Source: Gerris lacustris
Taxonomy: Eukaryota > Arthropoda > Insecta > Hemiptera > Gerridae
Reading direction: 5' to 3'
DNA length: 64,000 nt
Assembly: GCA_951217055.1 (NCBI GenBank)
Contig: OX578280.1
Coordinates: 32,245,128-32,309,127, forward strand
Shown: piece by piece, positions 46,637-56,782 of the stretch
How positions within the stretch are numbered: position 1 is the first letter of the stretch
How the letters are laid out: each line of letters opens with the position of its first letter
Position numbers and translations under genes: made by a program
The notes under the pieces: model-generated
Databases searched by the model: none
What the model was told of the DNA's origin: nothing
What the model saw: only the letters and a program-made list of their open reading frames with translations

Positions 46637-48520
46637 AAATGTTATTCCGATTTGTAGAATTTCGAAAAAGCCCTTAAAAAGATATTCGGGCCCCCCCACT
46701 GCGCCCGGGCACCGGTGAAAATAAAATCGAAGAAGGTTTCGGAAAAGCACCGCAAAATAAAGACGCCCACAAAAAATCAACCCGATATTCGCATTATAGA
46801 GGGAGCTACGGCGGTTTAAAGTCGAAAAAAGCGGTATAAAAGGTAGCGTCAAAAAAGACGAAAATTTTGAAATTTCGTCATTTTTTTTCTCGACAACTAT
46901 AAGTCGTAGGACGCTAATTTTTTGTATAGCGTTAATTATCACATATGTCTACACGTAAAAAAATCAAGGGCCCCATAAAATAAGTGGGGGAAATTTTATG
47001 GACAGACGAAAATTTCAAAAATTCGGGGGGGGCCCGGAAATCGAAATTTCAAAAAACGAAGGGGCTGGTCAGAGATCCGAGAGCAAACCTGAAAAGGTGC
47101 AATTGGTCCCAATTCCCCACTTTTAAAACCCTAGGAGGAGATACAACATTTACGCGAAAATTACCACATCCGGTTTTGGGCGAAAAATGTTTCGTTCCCC
47201 TCCCCACGGCGCCCGGAAACCGGCGAAAAAAAACCGAAAGAGGTTTCGTGTAGAGGACAGATGGGGTCAGACGCCCAATAAGTTTCGTTCGCCTAAGCGC
47301 ATTTTAAGGGGGGCTACAGGGGCCCCGAAGTGAAAAAAAAAAAAGTACGAAATTCCTATTTTTTTTACATTTCCCCCTCCAGGAAGAGAACCGTTCGCAG
47401 TGAAAAAAAAAATCGACCTGATCCTTTCAGCGGACCGTTCACCCGAAATACCCTGTGAGTCCCGTCGGGAAATTCCCAAATTTAAGACAAAGCCCCCACA
47501 CCTCAAGTGGGCAAGGTCGTGTTTTTCGGCCGAAATCGACCCAAAATAGGGGTTTTCGCCCCCCCACGGGAAAAATGTCGCCAGCTAAGAAAAAAGAAAG
47601 ACGGTTTCCCGTAGACCACTATGTGCTGAAACTACCCTGCGAGTCCCGTCCGGGAATTCCCAAGTTGAAGACAAAGCCCCCGCACATTAAGTGGGGAGGG
47701 TCGGCCCTAAAAACACGAAAATCGGCCCGTCGGCGGTACGCGGTCCGCCCCCGCCGCCGCCCCCCGGCTCCGACCGCCTTCGGAATTTTTTCCGTTTAAC
47801 CTACCGGGGAAACCTACCGGACGCCCTTCAAACGGTATTTCCCCGACTTTTACTCGCTGAGAAAAAAAATGACGAAAATTTTTTTTTCGCATTTTCCGTT
47901 TTGCGGTAAAACGGGGGGGCTTCCCGACGCCAAACGGAAAGTAGGGAAAATCCGCGGGGGGTATTTTCTCACTCGTAAGACTCCTCCCTAAAATGTATCA
48001 GGTGGAAAAAAATTCAGCGTGCGCGGTTGCCGCGCCGCGATTTTTCGAAATTTTTTTTTCCCCCCGAAAAACGGTTTTTTCCGCATAACTCGAAAACGGA
48101 GGACCGCAGCGGTCCGACCCAAAGGACCTTTTTTGTAGGGCACTCGATTTAGGAAAAAATAGTTTTTTGTTTTTTTTTTAAAGTGAACAGGGAAAAAGAT
48201 ACGGGCGTCCGAAAAAGGCCCCAAAAAGGGGTGTTTTCGAATTTTAGCGCCCCCCCTGTCGGTCGGGGGGGAAAAAGTTTCGAGTAAAAGTCGTAGCCCT
48301 AGACGCGCCCCACGACGCCCCGGCGTCAAAATATTTTTTTTCCGACACCCGCGCCCCCCAGGTCCGACCGGGAAAACGGGCCTTCCCGACGGGAATATCT
48401 CGAAAACGGGTAATCCGAGAGCGGCGAGCTCGATTTTCCCCATTGTCGGGACCGGACCCGACCCTCCCCCCCCCCTAACTCCCCCCTACCACCCCCAGGG
48501 AAAAAAAATCCTTCCTGAAT
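46637..48520. repeat. Family A tail, cassette 9
   Basis: Two subrepeats (near 47,450 and 47,635). Apparent twin of the cassette 7 tail. C-rich tract 48,465-48,497, directly before the switch to family B. Confidence 0.87.
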
Positions 48521-48579
48521 TAGTATATATAACTAGGTGAAGCATTGGTCGGGCCCAAGGGCCCGACCGTAGCTTCGCC
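48521..48579. other. A-to-B boundary: TA element plus family B hairpin
   Basis: The A tail ends in tagtatatataacta. After 'actag' the sequence is the B hairpin: a 21-bp left arm (48,536-48,556), loop AA, and a 21-bp right arm (48,559-48,579), with 17 of 21 positions paired. The inner 10 bp, ggtcgggccc/gggcccgacc, are perfect. The stem sequence differs from family A, but the GC stem, AA loop and position right after ctag are the same. Confidence 0.9.
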
Positions 48580-48955
48580 TAGGCTTGGCAGGTGCTTGTA
48601 TATAGTTGGTGGTGTATTATATCTTGTATATACGGGTGTAGTTGTTGTAAGAATTATTATAATAATTGGGGGGGGGGGGGGAGAAAAATTATGCTTGGGC
48701 TTGGTACTTTTACCGTGGCAGGATATAGTATAGGTGGTGGTAGTTTTATGGGGTAGGTAATTGTATAGGGGTTGGTGGTTTTGTGGGAGATGCTACTTGG
48801 GTGTTTTTACTTACGTGTTTTGGTAGGTTTAGGTGTTGATAGAGGTGGTGTTTTTGTTTCTTGCGGACTCGTTGAGACAAAGAGTTGTATACCCCACTCG
48901 AGTATGTGTCAGATGTTGGTTGGTGGGTTTTAACTCGGGTCAAGTCGTAATATAA
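48580..48955. repeat. G/T-rich segment, B cassette 1
   Basis: About 370 bp in which the plus strand is strongly biased to G and T (many ggtggt, tgttgt and ttggtgg strings), unlike everything else in the window. It includes a run of 14 G at 48,668-48,681. Near its end, 'gagacaaagagttgtatacc' echoes the gacaaagagtttgatacccc string of every B monomer, so it is probably a distant relative of that part of the monomer. No reading frame is supported. Confidence 0.75.
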
Positions 48956-49837
48956 TAATTGATTAATTACAGTTGATTAATGTAAACACGTTCGTATAAA
49001 ATTGGCATTTACAAACCCTATCGTGTGACACGTCAAATTAAAGCTCTAAAAAAGGATAGTTTATTTGCATGAAGGGAAATTAATGTGGTAGTATAGTGGA
49101 GAAAATTAATATCTGAAATTAACAGTTAACCTGTTAATTCATATAATTACTACTGGAAAAATAAAATACATTTAATCTTGTAATGTAAAAAATGTATGCA
49201 TATTTTAGACTATTATTCCATAAATATTACAAATATATCATTGTACCATGTTAGGAGTAATTTTCATCATAGTTGAAACCTAAACTTATAGTGGTAATTA
49301 ATTAATTACGGTTAATCAATATCAAACGCTAATAGGTAATGAAAACAATTTTTTGTAGAAAAGCTTATCGTGTGACACATCAAATTAAAGCTCTCGAAGA
49401 GTACAATACATGTATACAATTTAAAAAAATGTTAAAAAATAATTTAGAAAGTTACAACCTAAAATAACCTTCAAAAACATGGATTTTATGTATAAAAAAT
49501 GTTTAAATTTATTTTTTTGCAAATTTTCTTCTCGATTATTTTTTCTGATGTCATATTCAAGATTGAAACCTAAACTTATAGTGGTAATTAATTAATTACG
49601 GTTAATTAATGTAAAACGCCTATAGGTAATGAAAACAATTTTTTGTAGAAAACCATATCGTGTGACACATCAAATTAAAGCTCTTGAAGAGTACAATACA
49701 TGTATACAATTAAAAAAAATGTTAAAAAATACTGCAGAAGGTTACAACCTTAAATAACCTTCAAAAACTTGTATTTCATTTATTAAAAATGCTAATATTT
49801 ATTTTTTTGCAAATTTTCTTCAAGATTCTTTTTTCTA
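48956..49837. repeat. AT-rich ~290-bp tandem repeats, B cassette 1
   Basis: Two good copies start at 49,272 and 49,562 (period 290) with 'gttgaaacctaaactta' or 'gattgaaacctaaactta', then the string taattaattaattacgg, then tgtgacacatcaaattaaag (49,381 and 49,671 mark caaattaaag), then 'acaatacatgtatacaatt'. A third, more diverged copy precedes them, with its caaattaaag at 49,034. The base composition shifts sharply to A+T. No gene is seen. Confidence 0.82.
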
Positions 49838-50330
49838 ATGTCAAAGAAAGGGTACATACCGATTTTCATTAAAATCGGTCCATTTTTGGGGAAAATGATT
49901 TTCAAAAGGCTCAAATTTCGCCCGGAAAATTTGACCGGAATTTTCTGTCGACAACACCCCACATATTTTATATCGTTGGAAAATTTAGATTTTTCTGAGC
50001 AAATACCCGTTGAGACGGCGTTGATACGACAAACACACCTCGAGATATAGGCGTTTGAAAAAGCCGAAATTTCTAAAAATTTGAACTTTTCTTCGATTAT
50101 CTCGGAAACTAAAGGTCGTGGAAAAAGGTTTATTTTAAGTTTTTTGTTCCAAAAAAATACATTGACCACTGTGCCAAATTTCAATTCGATCGGAAAAACT
50201 TTAATTTTTTCCAATTTTCGAGCCAAGGTTTACACCCCTGAAAATTTACGGGAAAATCAAAGTTTTCGGATCCGGTCGAGATATACGTCATTTTGTAGGG
50301 CTCGAAAAGCCTATTAAGAATCGCGGTATT
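49838..50330. repeat. Conserved block shared with family A modules, B cassette 1
   Basis: About 490 bp holding the same five landmarks as a family A module in the same order: accga (49,858), gtcgac (49,947), cgagata (50,041), tatctcgg (50,098) and a gtcga-atata-cattttnnagg stretch (from 50,275). The first landmark forms a perfect 9-bp inverted repeat, accgatttt-catt-aaaatcggt (49,858-49,879). Long frames on both strands (70-144 codons) match each other between B cassettes only as DNA repeats do. I do not call them genes. Confidence 0.82.
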
Positions 50331-50775
50331 TTTGATTTTTAAAAAATATTTACACCCCCTTTAGAGCCGAAAAACACGTCATTTTTCATAAAAACGCACT
50401 AAATTACAGGTTTAGGAATTTTTTTCAGCCGCCATATTTGAACGACCACAAAATATGTTACACCAAATGAAAGCTACACTCATGCGGTGTAGGAATATAT
50501 TTTTTTCAAACCAATAGGTACTCTTGGTCACCTCCCATATCGAAAATGCTTAACAATCATTGATTCTACCCCCATCAGGGAGGCGCCCCCGGGGGGTGTA
50601 ACAGGAACCCCTAAAGTAAAACCGATCCCGGCGTATTATATATCAAATTAAAGCTCTCGGCAAGAACAACAATTATTAATAAGAAAATACCGGAAAATTT
50701 TAACCCTTGAAATTTTACGAATTTTCCAAATTTTAAAATTTCGTATATGCGCCTTAGGGGCGCCCTTTAAATACA
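50331..50775. repeat. Transition into the B monomer array, B cassette 1
   Basis: It resembles the second half of an L monomer: 'ggttt..gaattttttt', 'gccgccatatttg', 'aaatgaaagctacac' (about 50,467), a 'gcgcccccggggggtgtaa' line and 'tatatatcaaattaaagc' (50,638 onward). It ends in the ttaggggcgccc string before the first monomer anchor. Confidence 0.75.
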
Positions 50776-51759
50776 GAGGGGATAAAAAGTGACAATGCCT
50801 TATAGAATTTGTCAAGACAAAGAGTTTTATACCCCGCACATAATTTTTCGACCAATATACACGCGTCCAGAGCGGTTTAAAGTTTGCGCGTTTTTTATTT
50901 TTCCTGACGCGCGGATTGTCCGCGGAAATTTTTTTTTTCGTTTTTCTTCAAGAGGATACTCAGGGCTACCTACCTATAAAATTTCATGGTCCTAAAATGA
51001 TATTTAATGTCACTGTATAAGTGATGACCAAATTCTAAATTTAATTGGCCGAGGCGCGCGATGACCAAAGAAATCGGGGCTCAAAATACCATGGTCGTCG
51101 TTGGGCATGTCTACTCTAACAAACTATATCACCCGTATATTTTTCACATTAGCCGTCTAGGAGGAGATAGTGTCAGGAGGTTTAAAATTGCGAAAAACAC
51201 GACTTTTTCCGACTTTTTCAAACCTGGCAGTCACCGTGGTGGTGACCGGTCGACGCAAAAATTTGGGACCGTGTATCTCGTCACGGCCGACACGTCGATA
51301 CCTCTCACGACTCGATCCGACAATTTTTTGATTTCCCAGACCGACTGTTACACATTATTTTTCAAGAAAATGCACAAAAATACAGGTTTACCAATTTTTT
51401 TCCGGCCGCCATATTTGTTTGACCACGTCACACGTTACATCAAATGAAAGCTACACTCGTGAGAAGTAGGAATATATTTTTTGCAAGCTCATAAGTACAT
51501 TTCTTACACCCCTAAATTTAAGAAAACAGTCAAAAATCCTTCATTTTCCCCCTTTTCGTTAGGGCGCCCCCAGGTCAGGCTGTTACCGGAACCCCTAAAG
51601 TAATGCTGACCCCGACGTATTATATATCAAATTAAAGCTCTCGTCAAGCCCTGCAATAATAAATAAGCAAAAACTGGAAAATTTTGACTTATGAAAATTT
51701 ACGAATTTTCAAAATTTTGAAATTTCGTATGTGCGCCTTAGGGGCGCCCCTAAAATACA
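50776..51759. repeat. B monomer, long type (L), 984 bp
   Basis: Monomers are counted from the anchor gaggggataaaaagtgac. Next comes gacaaagagtttgatacccc wording, then gcgcgttttttatttttcct followed by a small hairpin (cgcgga-ttg-tccgcg). Further on are ctaggaggagata (about 51,157), 'gccgccatatttg', 'aaatgaaagctacactcg' and 'tatatatcaaattaaagc'. A 128-codon frame at 51,061-51,447 looks gene-like, but the matching segment of the next monomer differs mostly at first codon positions, which argues against coding. Confidence 0.82.
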
Positions 51760-52559
51760 GAGGGGACAAAAAGTGACTTTTTCTTGTAGCATTTGTCAAG
51801 ACAAAGAGTTTGATACCCCGCACATAATTTTCCGACCAATATACATCCGTCCAGAGCGATCTAAAGTTTGCGCGTTTTTTATTTTTCCTGACGCGCGGAT
51901 TGTCCGCGGAAATTTTTTTTTTCGATTTTCTTTAAGGGGACTCTTGGGGCTACCTACCTTATAAATTTCACGGCCCTAAATCAATATTTTATGTCACCCT
52001 ATAAGTGATGACCAAATTCAAATTTCAATTGGCCGAGGCGCGCGATGACCAAAGAAATCGGGACTCAAAATACCATGGTCGTCGTTTGGCATATCTACTC
52101 TATGAAACTATATCACCCGTATATTTTTCACATCGGCCGTCTAGGAGGAGATAGTGTCAGAAGGTTTAAAAACCCCAAAAATACAACTTTTTCGACCCTG
52201 TCGGTCACCGCGGGGGTGACCGGTCAACACTAAAAATTTTTTCGAAACGTCGACATCAAGAGGTCGGCGAGCGCTAATAAACGACACCTCTTTCGGTCCC
52301 GTAACCCGTACCGTTTGGGTACAGTGCCACTTTTAACATTAAAACAGTCCTATCCCATCATGGAGGCGCCCCCGGGGGCTGTAATAGGAACCCCTAAAAT
52401 TATACCGACCCCAACGTGTTATATATCAAATTAAAGCTCTAATCAAGACCTACAATAATCAAAAAGAAAAATCCGGAAAATTTTGACCCGTGAAAAGCTA
52501 CGAATTTTCCAAAATTTAAAATTTCGTATATGCGCCTCAGGGGCGCCCCTGAAATACAA
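51760..52559. repeat. B monomer, short type (S), 800 bp
   Basis: It shares the first half with L but then diverges after 'accggtcaac': 'tttcgaaacgtcgacatc', 'cgtaccgtttgggtac', then the perfect palindrome gcccccgggggc (52,368-52,379). Just before the next anchor lies tcaggggcgcccctga (52,537-52,552), also a perfect palindrome. Confidence 0.82.
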
Positions 52560-54084
52560 AGGGGATAAAAAGTGACATTTTCTTGTAGCATTTGTTAAGA
52601 CAAAGACTTTGATACCCTGCACATAATTTTCCGACCAACATACACCCGTCCAGAGCGGTTTAAAGTTTACGCGTTTTTTATTTTTCCTGACGCGCGGATT
52701 GTCCGCGGAAATTTTTTTTTTCGATTTTCTTTAAGAGGACACTTGGGGCTACCAACCTGTAGAAATTCATGTCCTTCCGACTAATTTTAGTATCACCCTA
52801 TATCTCCTGACAAAGTTTCAACTTCAAGATGGCGGCTGACCATGATAATATTAAAAAACCTGAAAACAAAATCAATCGCTACGCTCACGGAGTATTCGGC
52901 TATAAGACCTCATGTCTCATATATTTTTCGTTTCAGCCGTCTAGGAGGAGATAGCCCCGGATGAACAAAAAACACGAAAAAAACGACTTTTTCGACCCTG
53001 GAGGTCAACGCGGTGGTGACCGGTCGACGCAAAAATTAGGGACCGTGTATCTCGTCACGCCCGACACAACGATACCACTTGCGACCCGATCCGATCATTT
53101 TTCGATTTTCAAGAGCGACTGTTACATACTTTTTTTATAACGGCGCCAAAATATTGGCGGGAGAAAAAAATTCTCTTCGTGCTTTTAAAGAGGTTACTAA
53201 CGGATGAAAAACTAAGGGTATAATCTTTTAAAAAATATTTCCCATTAAAAACAACGATTTTTTGAAAAATCGCGGATTTTTTGAAAAAAAATGGCGGGGG
53301 CGCCAATTGGCGCCTTGGCCAAAAATCTTATATATTCTTGTAGAGTATGTCAAAACGAACAATTTGATACCCCGCACATAATTTTCCGACCAATATACAT
53401 CCGTCCAGAGCGGTTTAAAGTTTGCGCGTTTTTTATTTTTCATGACGCGCGGATTCGCCGCGGAAAAAAAAAAATTCAATTTTCTTCAATGGGACACCTG
53501 GGGCTACCTACTGAATAAATTTCACGGCCCTACAACAATATTTAATGTCGCCCTATACGTGACGACCGAATTTCAAGTTCAAACAGGTGAGCAGCGCGAT
53601 GACCGAAGAAATCGGGGATCAAAATACCATGGTCCGGAAGTTCAACCGCTTCTGCAAATAACCATACCACCCGTATATTTTTCATTTAAGCCGTCTAGGA
53701 GGAGATAGTGTCGCCTCGTCAAAAAACTGTCTTTTTTCGACTTTTTCGACCCTGGAGGTCACCGCGGTGGTGACCGGTCAACGCAAAAATTTGGGACCGT
53801 AGGTCTCGTCGCGCCCGACACGTCGATACCACTCGCGACCCGATCCGACCATTTTTCGATTTTCTAGACCGACTGTTACATACGTTTTTTTGAGTACCGC
53901 CAAAATATTGGCGGGACCGAAAATTTCTCTTCGGACTTTTAAAGACCGTACATAAGGATGAAAAATCAAGAGGATAAACTTTGTCCGAAAAAATTCCGTC
54001 ACCAAATAGCGAATTTTCAAAAACGCGCGTATTTTTCGAAAAATCGTAGGGGGGGCGCCAATTGGCGCAACGGGCCAAAATCTT
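52560..54084. repeat. B monomers, variant types (X and a relative)
   Basis: The first unit (to about 53,329, 770 bp) starts like the others, then after 'agcgactgttacatac' switches to a different ending: 'ggcgccaaaatattggcggg', a polyA/T stretch, and ggcgccaattggcgcc (53,301-53,316). The second unit (53,330-54,084) repeats the same ending. An equivalent X unit begins at 63,046 in B cassette 2. 'caagatggcggctgacc' occurs near 52,828. Confidence 0.78.
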
Positions 54085-55461
54085 ATAGACCCTTGTAGAG
54101 CTCGTCGAGACGAACAATTTGATACCCCGCACGTAATTTCCCGACCCATAGACACGCGTCCAGAATTTTTCAAAGTTTGCGCGTTTTTTATTTTTCCTGA
54201 CGCGCGTATTATCCGCGTGAAAAAAAAAATGCGTTTTTTTTCTATTCGGGGTCAGGGGCCACCCGCCCCAGAAATTTGGTCGAAAAAAAAAAATGTTTAC
54301 TCACCCCCCTATGTAGTGGAACCCCCAAGGCGCGCCCCCGAAAAAAAAGGCGCCCGATCGAAAAACGGCAAAGGGATTTTTTCAAGTACACTATGCGCCC
54401 TAAAACCTCAGGGGGGTCCTTTCGGCGAACGTCCCATAGGAAAAAAGTGCGGCTAGGGTCGAAAGTGGCGACCTCCGAAATTTCGTGAAATTTAGGTGGT
54501 TTTTGCGCCCTGGGGCGCGAACGGGACGCTCAAAAAAAAAATTTCGACCTGGCCCAAAAATTTCAGCGTACCTCCGGGGGCTCCAGCGATTTTCGCCCCG
54601 GAACTCCAAAATTTAAGACAATCGCACCCCTCCCGGACTTGGCGCCTCGGGTCCCGAGGGCCCCAAAAAGGCCACTTTTTCGCTATTCGCGCCCACCTGG
54701 TCGACGCGCGGCCGACGCTGAAAATTCTTTCGAAACGTCGACTCGTAAAACTCACCGAGCCCTAATAAACGACACCTCTCCCGGTCCCGTACCCCGTACC
54801 GTTTGGGTACGGTACCACTTTGAAAAAAAAAATGTTCGATTTTTCGCGTTCCCCGCGACGGTTCACCTCGAATAACTTCTAAACGTGACTACGGATTTCC
54901 GATTTTTTTTTTTTAAAAGACGCGGGAGGAAACGCCCGTCACGTCGATAATTCTTTCGATTTTTTGCCGCCAGGCGTTCGGGCGCGGCGAATTTTCTAGT
55001 GGGAACTCAAAAAAGTAAAAAGACGTTTTGCACGATAACTCGAAAACGGTGAGTGATAAAAAATCGACACCCATTATCCCGTTTGTAGCGCTCGTCGAGA
55101 CGAACAATAAGACACCTCGCACGTATTTTTACGACGCTCCGTTGCAAAGTTAAAATTCTTAGAAAACCCCCAAAAAAGTGCGGTTTTTTATTTTTAGCGC
55201 CCCCCCCGGGGGGGGTAGGAGGCCGAAATTTTCAGGGCAAGTTACCCTCGAGGGGGCGGTAATTACCCGCCATATGAAAAAAATTAAAATCGAAATTTAT
55301 TTTTGGGGGGCGCCTTCGGCGCCCCGGCGCCTACGGCGCCAAAACGGTGCCCGATAGGCACCCCCGCCGACATAATTTTACCCACCATTTCTCGTGTCCC
55401 CTACACGATGCGCGCGTCAAAACACGAAAATTCCGACATGAATTTCGCGTCCTTCGTGAAT
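54085..55461. repeat. GC-rich tail of B cassette 1
   Basis: About 1.4 kb, richer in G+C and in C/G runs than the monomers. It contains a piece of S-type wording (tttcgaaacgtcgac at about 54,729), the hairpin gtaccgt-ttgggt-acggtac (54,796-54,815) and 'ataactcgaaaacggtgag' (about 55,035). It also contains 'tttttagcgcccccccc' (about 55,191). The last two are also found in family A tails. No gene is supported; frames of 60-89 codons here overlap on both strands. Confidence 0.75.
55309..55340. other. Pair of adjacent GC hairpins in the B tail
   Basis: ggcgcc-ttc-ggcgcc (55,309-55,323) and ggcgcc-tac-ggcgcc (55,326-55,340) are two near-identical 15-bp fold-backs two bases apart, about 120 bp before the TA palindrome. 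They could act as a strong stem in RNA or single-stranded DNA. No downstream T run suggests a bacterial terminator. Confidence 0.8.
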
Positions 55462-55523
55462 TAGTATATATACTAACTAGGTGAAGCATTGGTCGGGCCC
55501 AAGGGCCCGACCGTAGCTTCGCC
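55462..55523. other. B-to-B boundary: TA palindrome plus hairpin
   Basis: Perfect 14-bp palindrome tagtatatatacta (55,462-55,475), then actag, then the B hairpin (arms 55,480-55,500 and 55,503-55,523, loop AA). The sequence before the palindrome, 'ccttcgtgaat', parallels 'ccttcctgaa(t)' at A boundaries. The two families thus share both sides of the junction site. Confidence 0.9.
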
Positions 55524-55910
55524 TAGGCTTGGCAGGTGCTTATATTGTAGGGTGGTTTATGTCTTGTATTATACGGGTGTAGTTGTTGTAAGGATTATTA
55601 TAATAATTGGGGAGGGGGGGGGGGAGGAAGATAATGCTTGGGCTTGGTACTTTAACCGTGGCAGGATATAGTATAGGTGGTGGTAGTTTTATGGGGTAGG
55701 TAATTGTATAGGGGTTGGTGGTTGTGTAGGGATTGCTAGTGTGGGGTGTTGTTACTTACGTGTTGTGGTAGGTTTAGGTGTTGGTAGAGGTGGTGTTTTT
55801 GTTTCTTGCGGACTCGTTGAGACAAAGAGTTGGATACCCCACTCGAGTATGTTGTAGATGTTGGTTGGTGGGTTTTAACTCGGGTCAAGTCGTAATATAA
55901 TAATTGATTA
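55524..55910. repeat. G/T-rich segment, B cassette 2
   Basis: The counterpart of 48,580-48,955 with small insertions and deletions. The G run is interrupted by one A (55,609-55,624). The closing 'gagacaaagagttggatacc' is kept. Confidence 0.75.
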
Positions 55911-56780
55911 ATTACAGTTGATTATGTAAACACGTTGGTATGTAGTAAAAAATTGGCATTTACAAACCCTCGTGTGACACGTCAAATTAAAGCTCTAAAA
56001 GAGAATGATAAGTTGGCATGAAGGAAAATAATGTGGTAGTATAGTGGAGAAAATTAATATCTGAAATTAACTGTTAACTCGTTAATTAAATATAATTACT
56101 ACTGGAAAAATAAGATACATTTAAAATTATAATATAAAAAAATGTATGCATATTACACTATTATTCCTTAATATTACAAATATCTTATGATACCATGTTT
56201 GGAGTAATTTTCTTAAAGGTTGAAACCTAAACTTTTAGTGGTAATTAATTAATTACTGTTAATTAATGTCAACGCCTATAGGTAATGAAAACAATTTTTT
56301 GTAGAAAACCATATCGTGTGACACATCAAATTAAAGACCTCGAAGAGTACAATACATGTATACAATTAAAAAAATGTTAAAAAATAATTCAGAAGGTTAC
56401 AACCTTAAATAACCTACAAAAACATGTTTTTCATGTATAAAAAATGTTTAAAATAATTTTTTTGCAAATTTTCTTCTCGATTATTTTTTCTGATGTCAAA
56501 TTCAAGATTGAAACCTAAACTTATAGTGGTAATTAATTAATTACGGTTAATTAATGTGAAACGCCTATAGGTAATGAAAACATTTTTTTAAACAAAACCA
56601 TATCGAGTGACACATCAAATTAAAGCTCTCGAAGAGTACAATACATGTATACAATTTAAAAAAATGTTAAAAAATATTGCAGAAGGTTACAACCTTAAAT
56701 AACCTTCAAAAACTTGTTTTTAATTTATTAAAAATGTTTAAAATTATGTTTTTGCAAATTTTCTTCAAGATTCTTTTTTC
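55911..56780. repeat. AT-rich ~290-bp tandem repeats, B cassette 2
   Basis: Copies start near 56,219 and 56,508 (period 289), with an older copy before them. caaattaaag marks lie at 55,983, 56,327 and 56,616. Confidence 0.82.
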
Positions 56781-56782
56781 TA

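Larger units (their letters stand above)
43132..48535. repeat. Family A cassette 9 (three modules, 5,404 bp), last A copy
   Basis: The apparent twin of cassette 7, and the last family A cassette. Its tail ends in the normal TA-rich boundary, but the sequence after actag switches to the family B hairpin instead of the A hairpin. The change of family thus happens exactly at a cassette boundary. Confidence 0.9.
48536..55479. repeat. Family B cassette 1 (6,944 bp, complete)
   Basis: It runs from one B hairpin to the next. The order is hairpin (48,536-48,579), G/T-rich segment, AT-rich ~290-bp repeats, conserved block (49,838-50,330), transition (50,331-50,775), one L and one S monomer, two further variant monomers, and a GC-rich tail. 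No reading frame resembles a known protein. Homology to B cassette 2 is collinear at an offset of about 6,945 for the first 2.3 kb. Confidence 0.88.

Noticed and set aside
48465..48497. Telomeric repeat
   Set aside because: The C-rich tract has irregular run lengths and spacers, is internal, and is part of the cassette tail.
51061..51447. 128-codon frame with gene-like composition in a B monomer
   Set aside because: Against the next monomer (52,045 onward), most codon differences are at first or second positions and change the residue, and the frame is lost there after 62 codons.
55309..55340. Rho-independent terminator
   Set aside because: The stems lack a following T run and no coding region precedes them.
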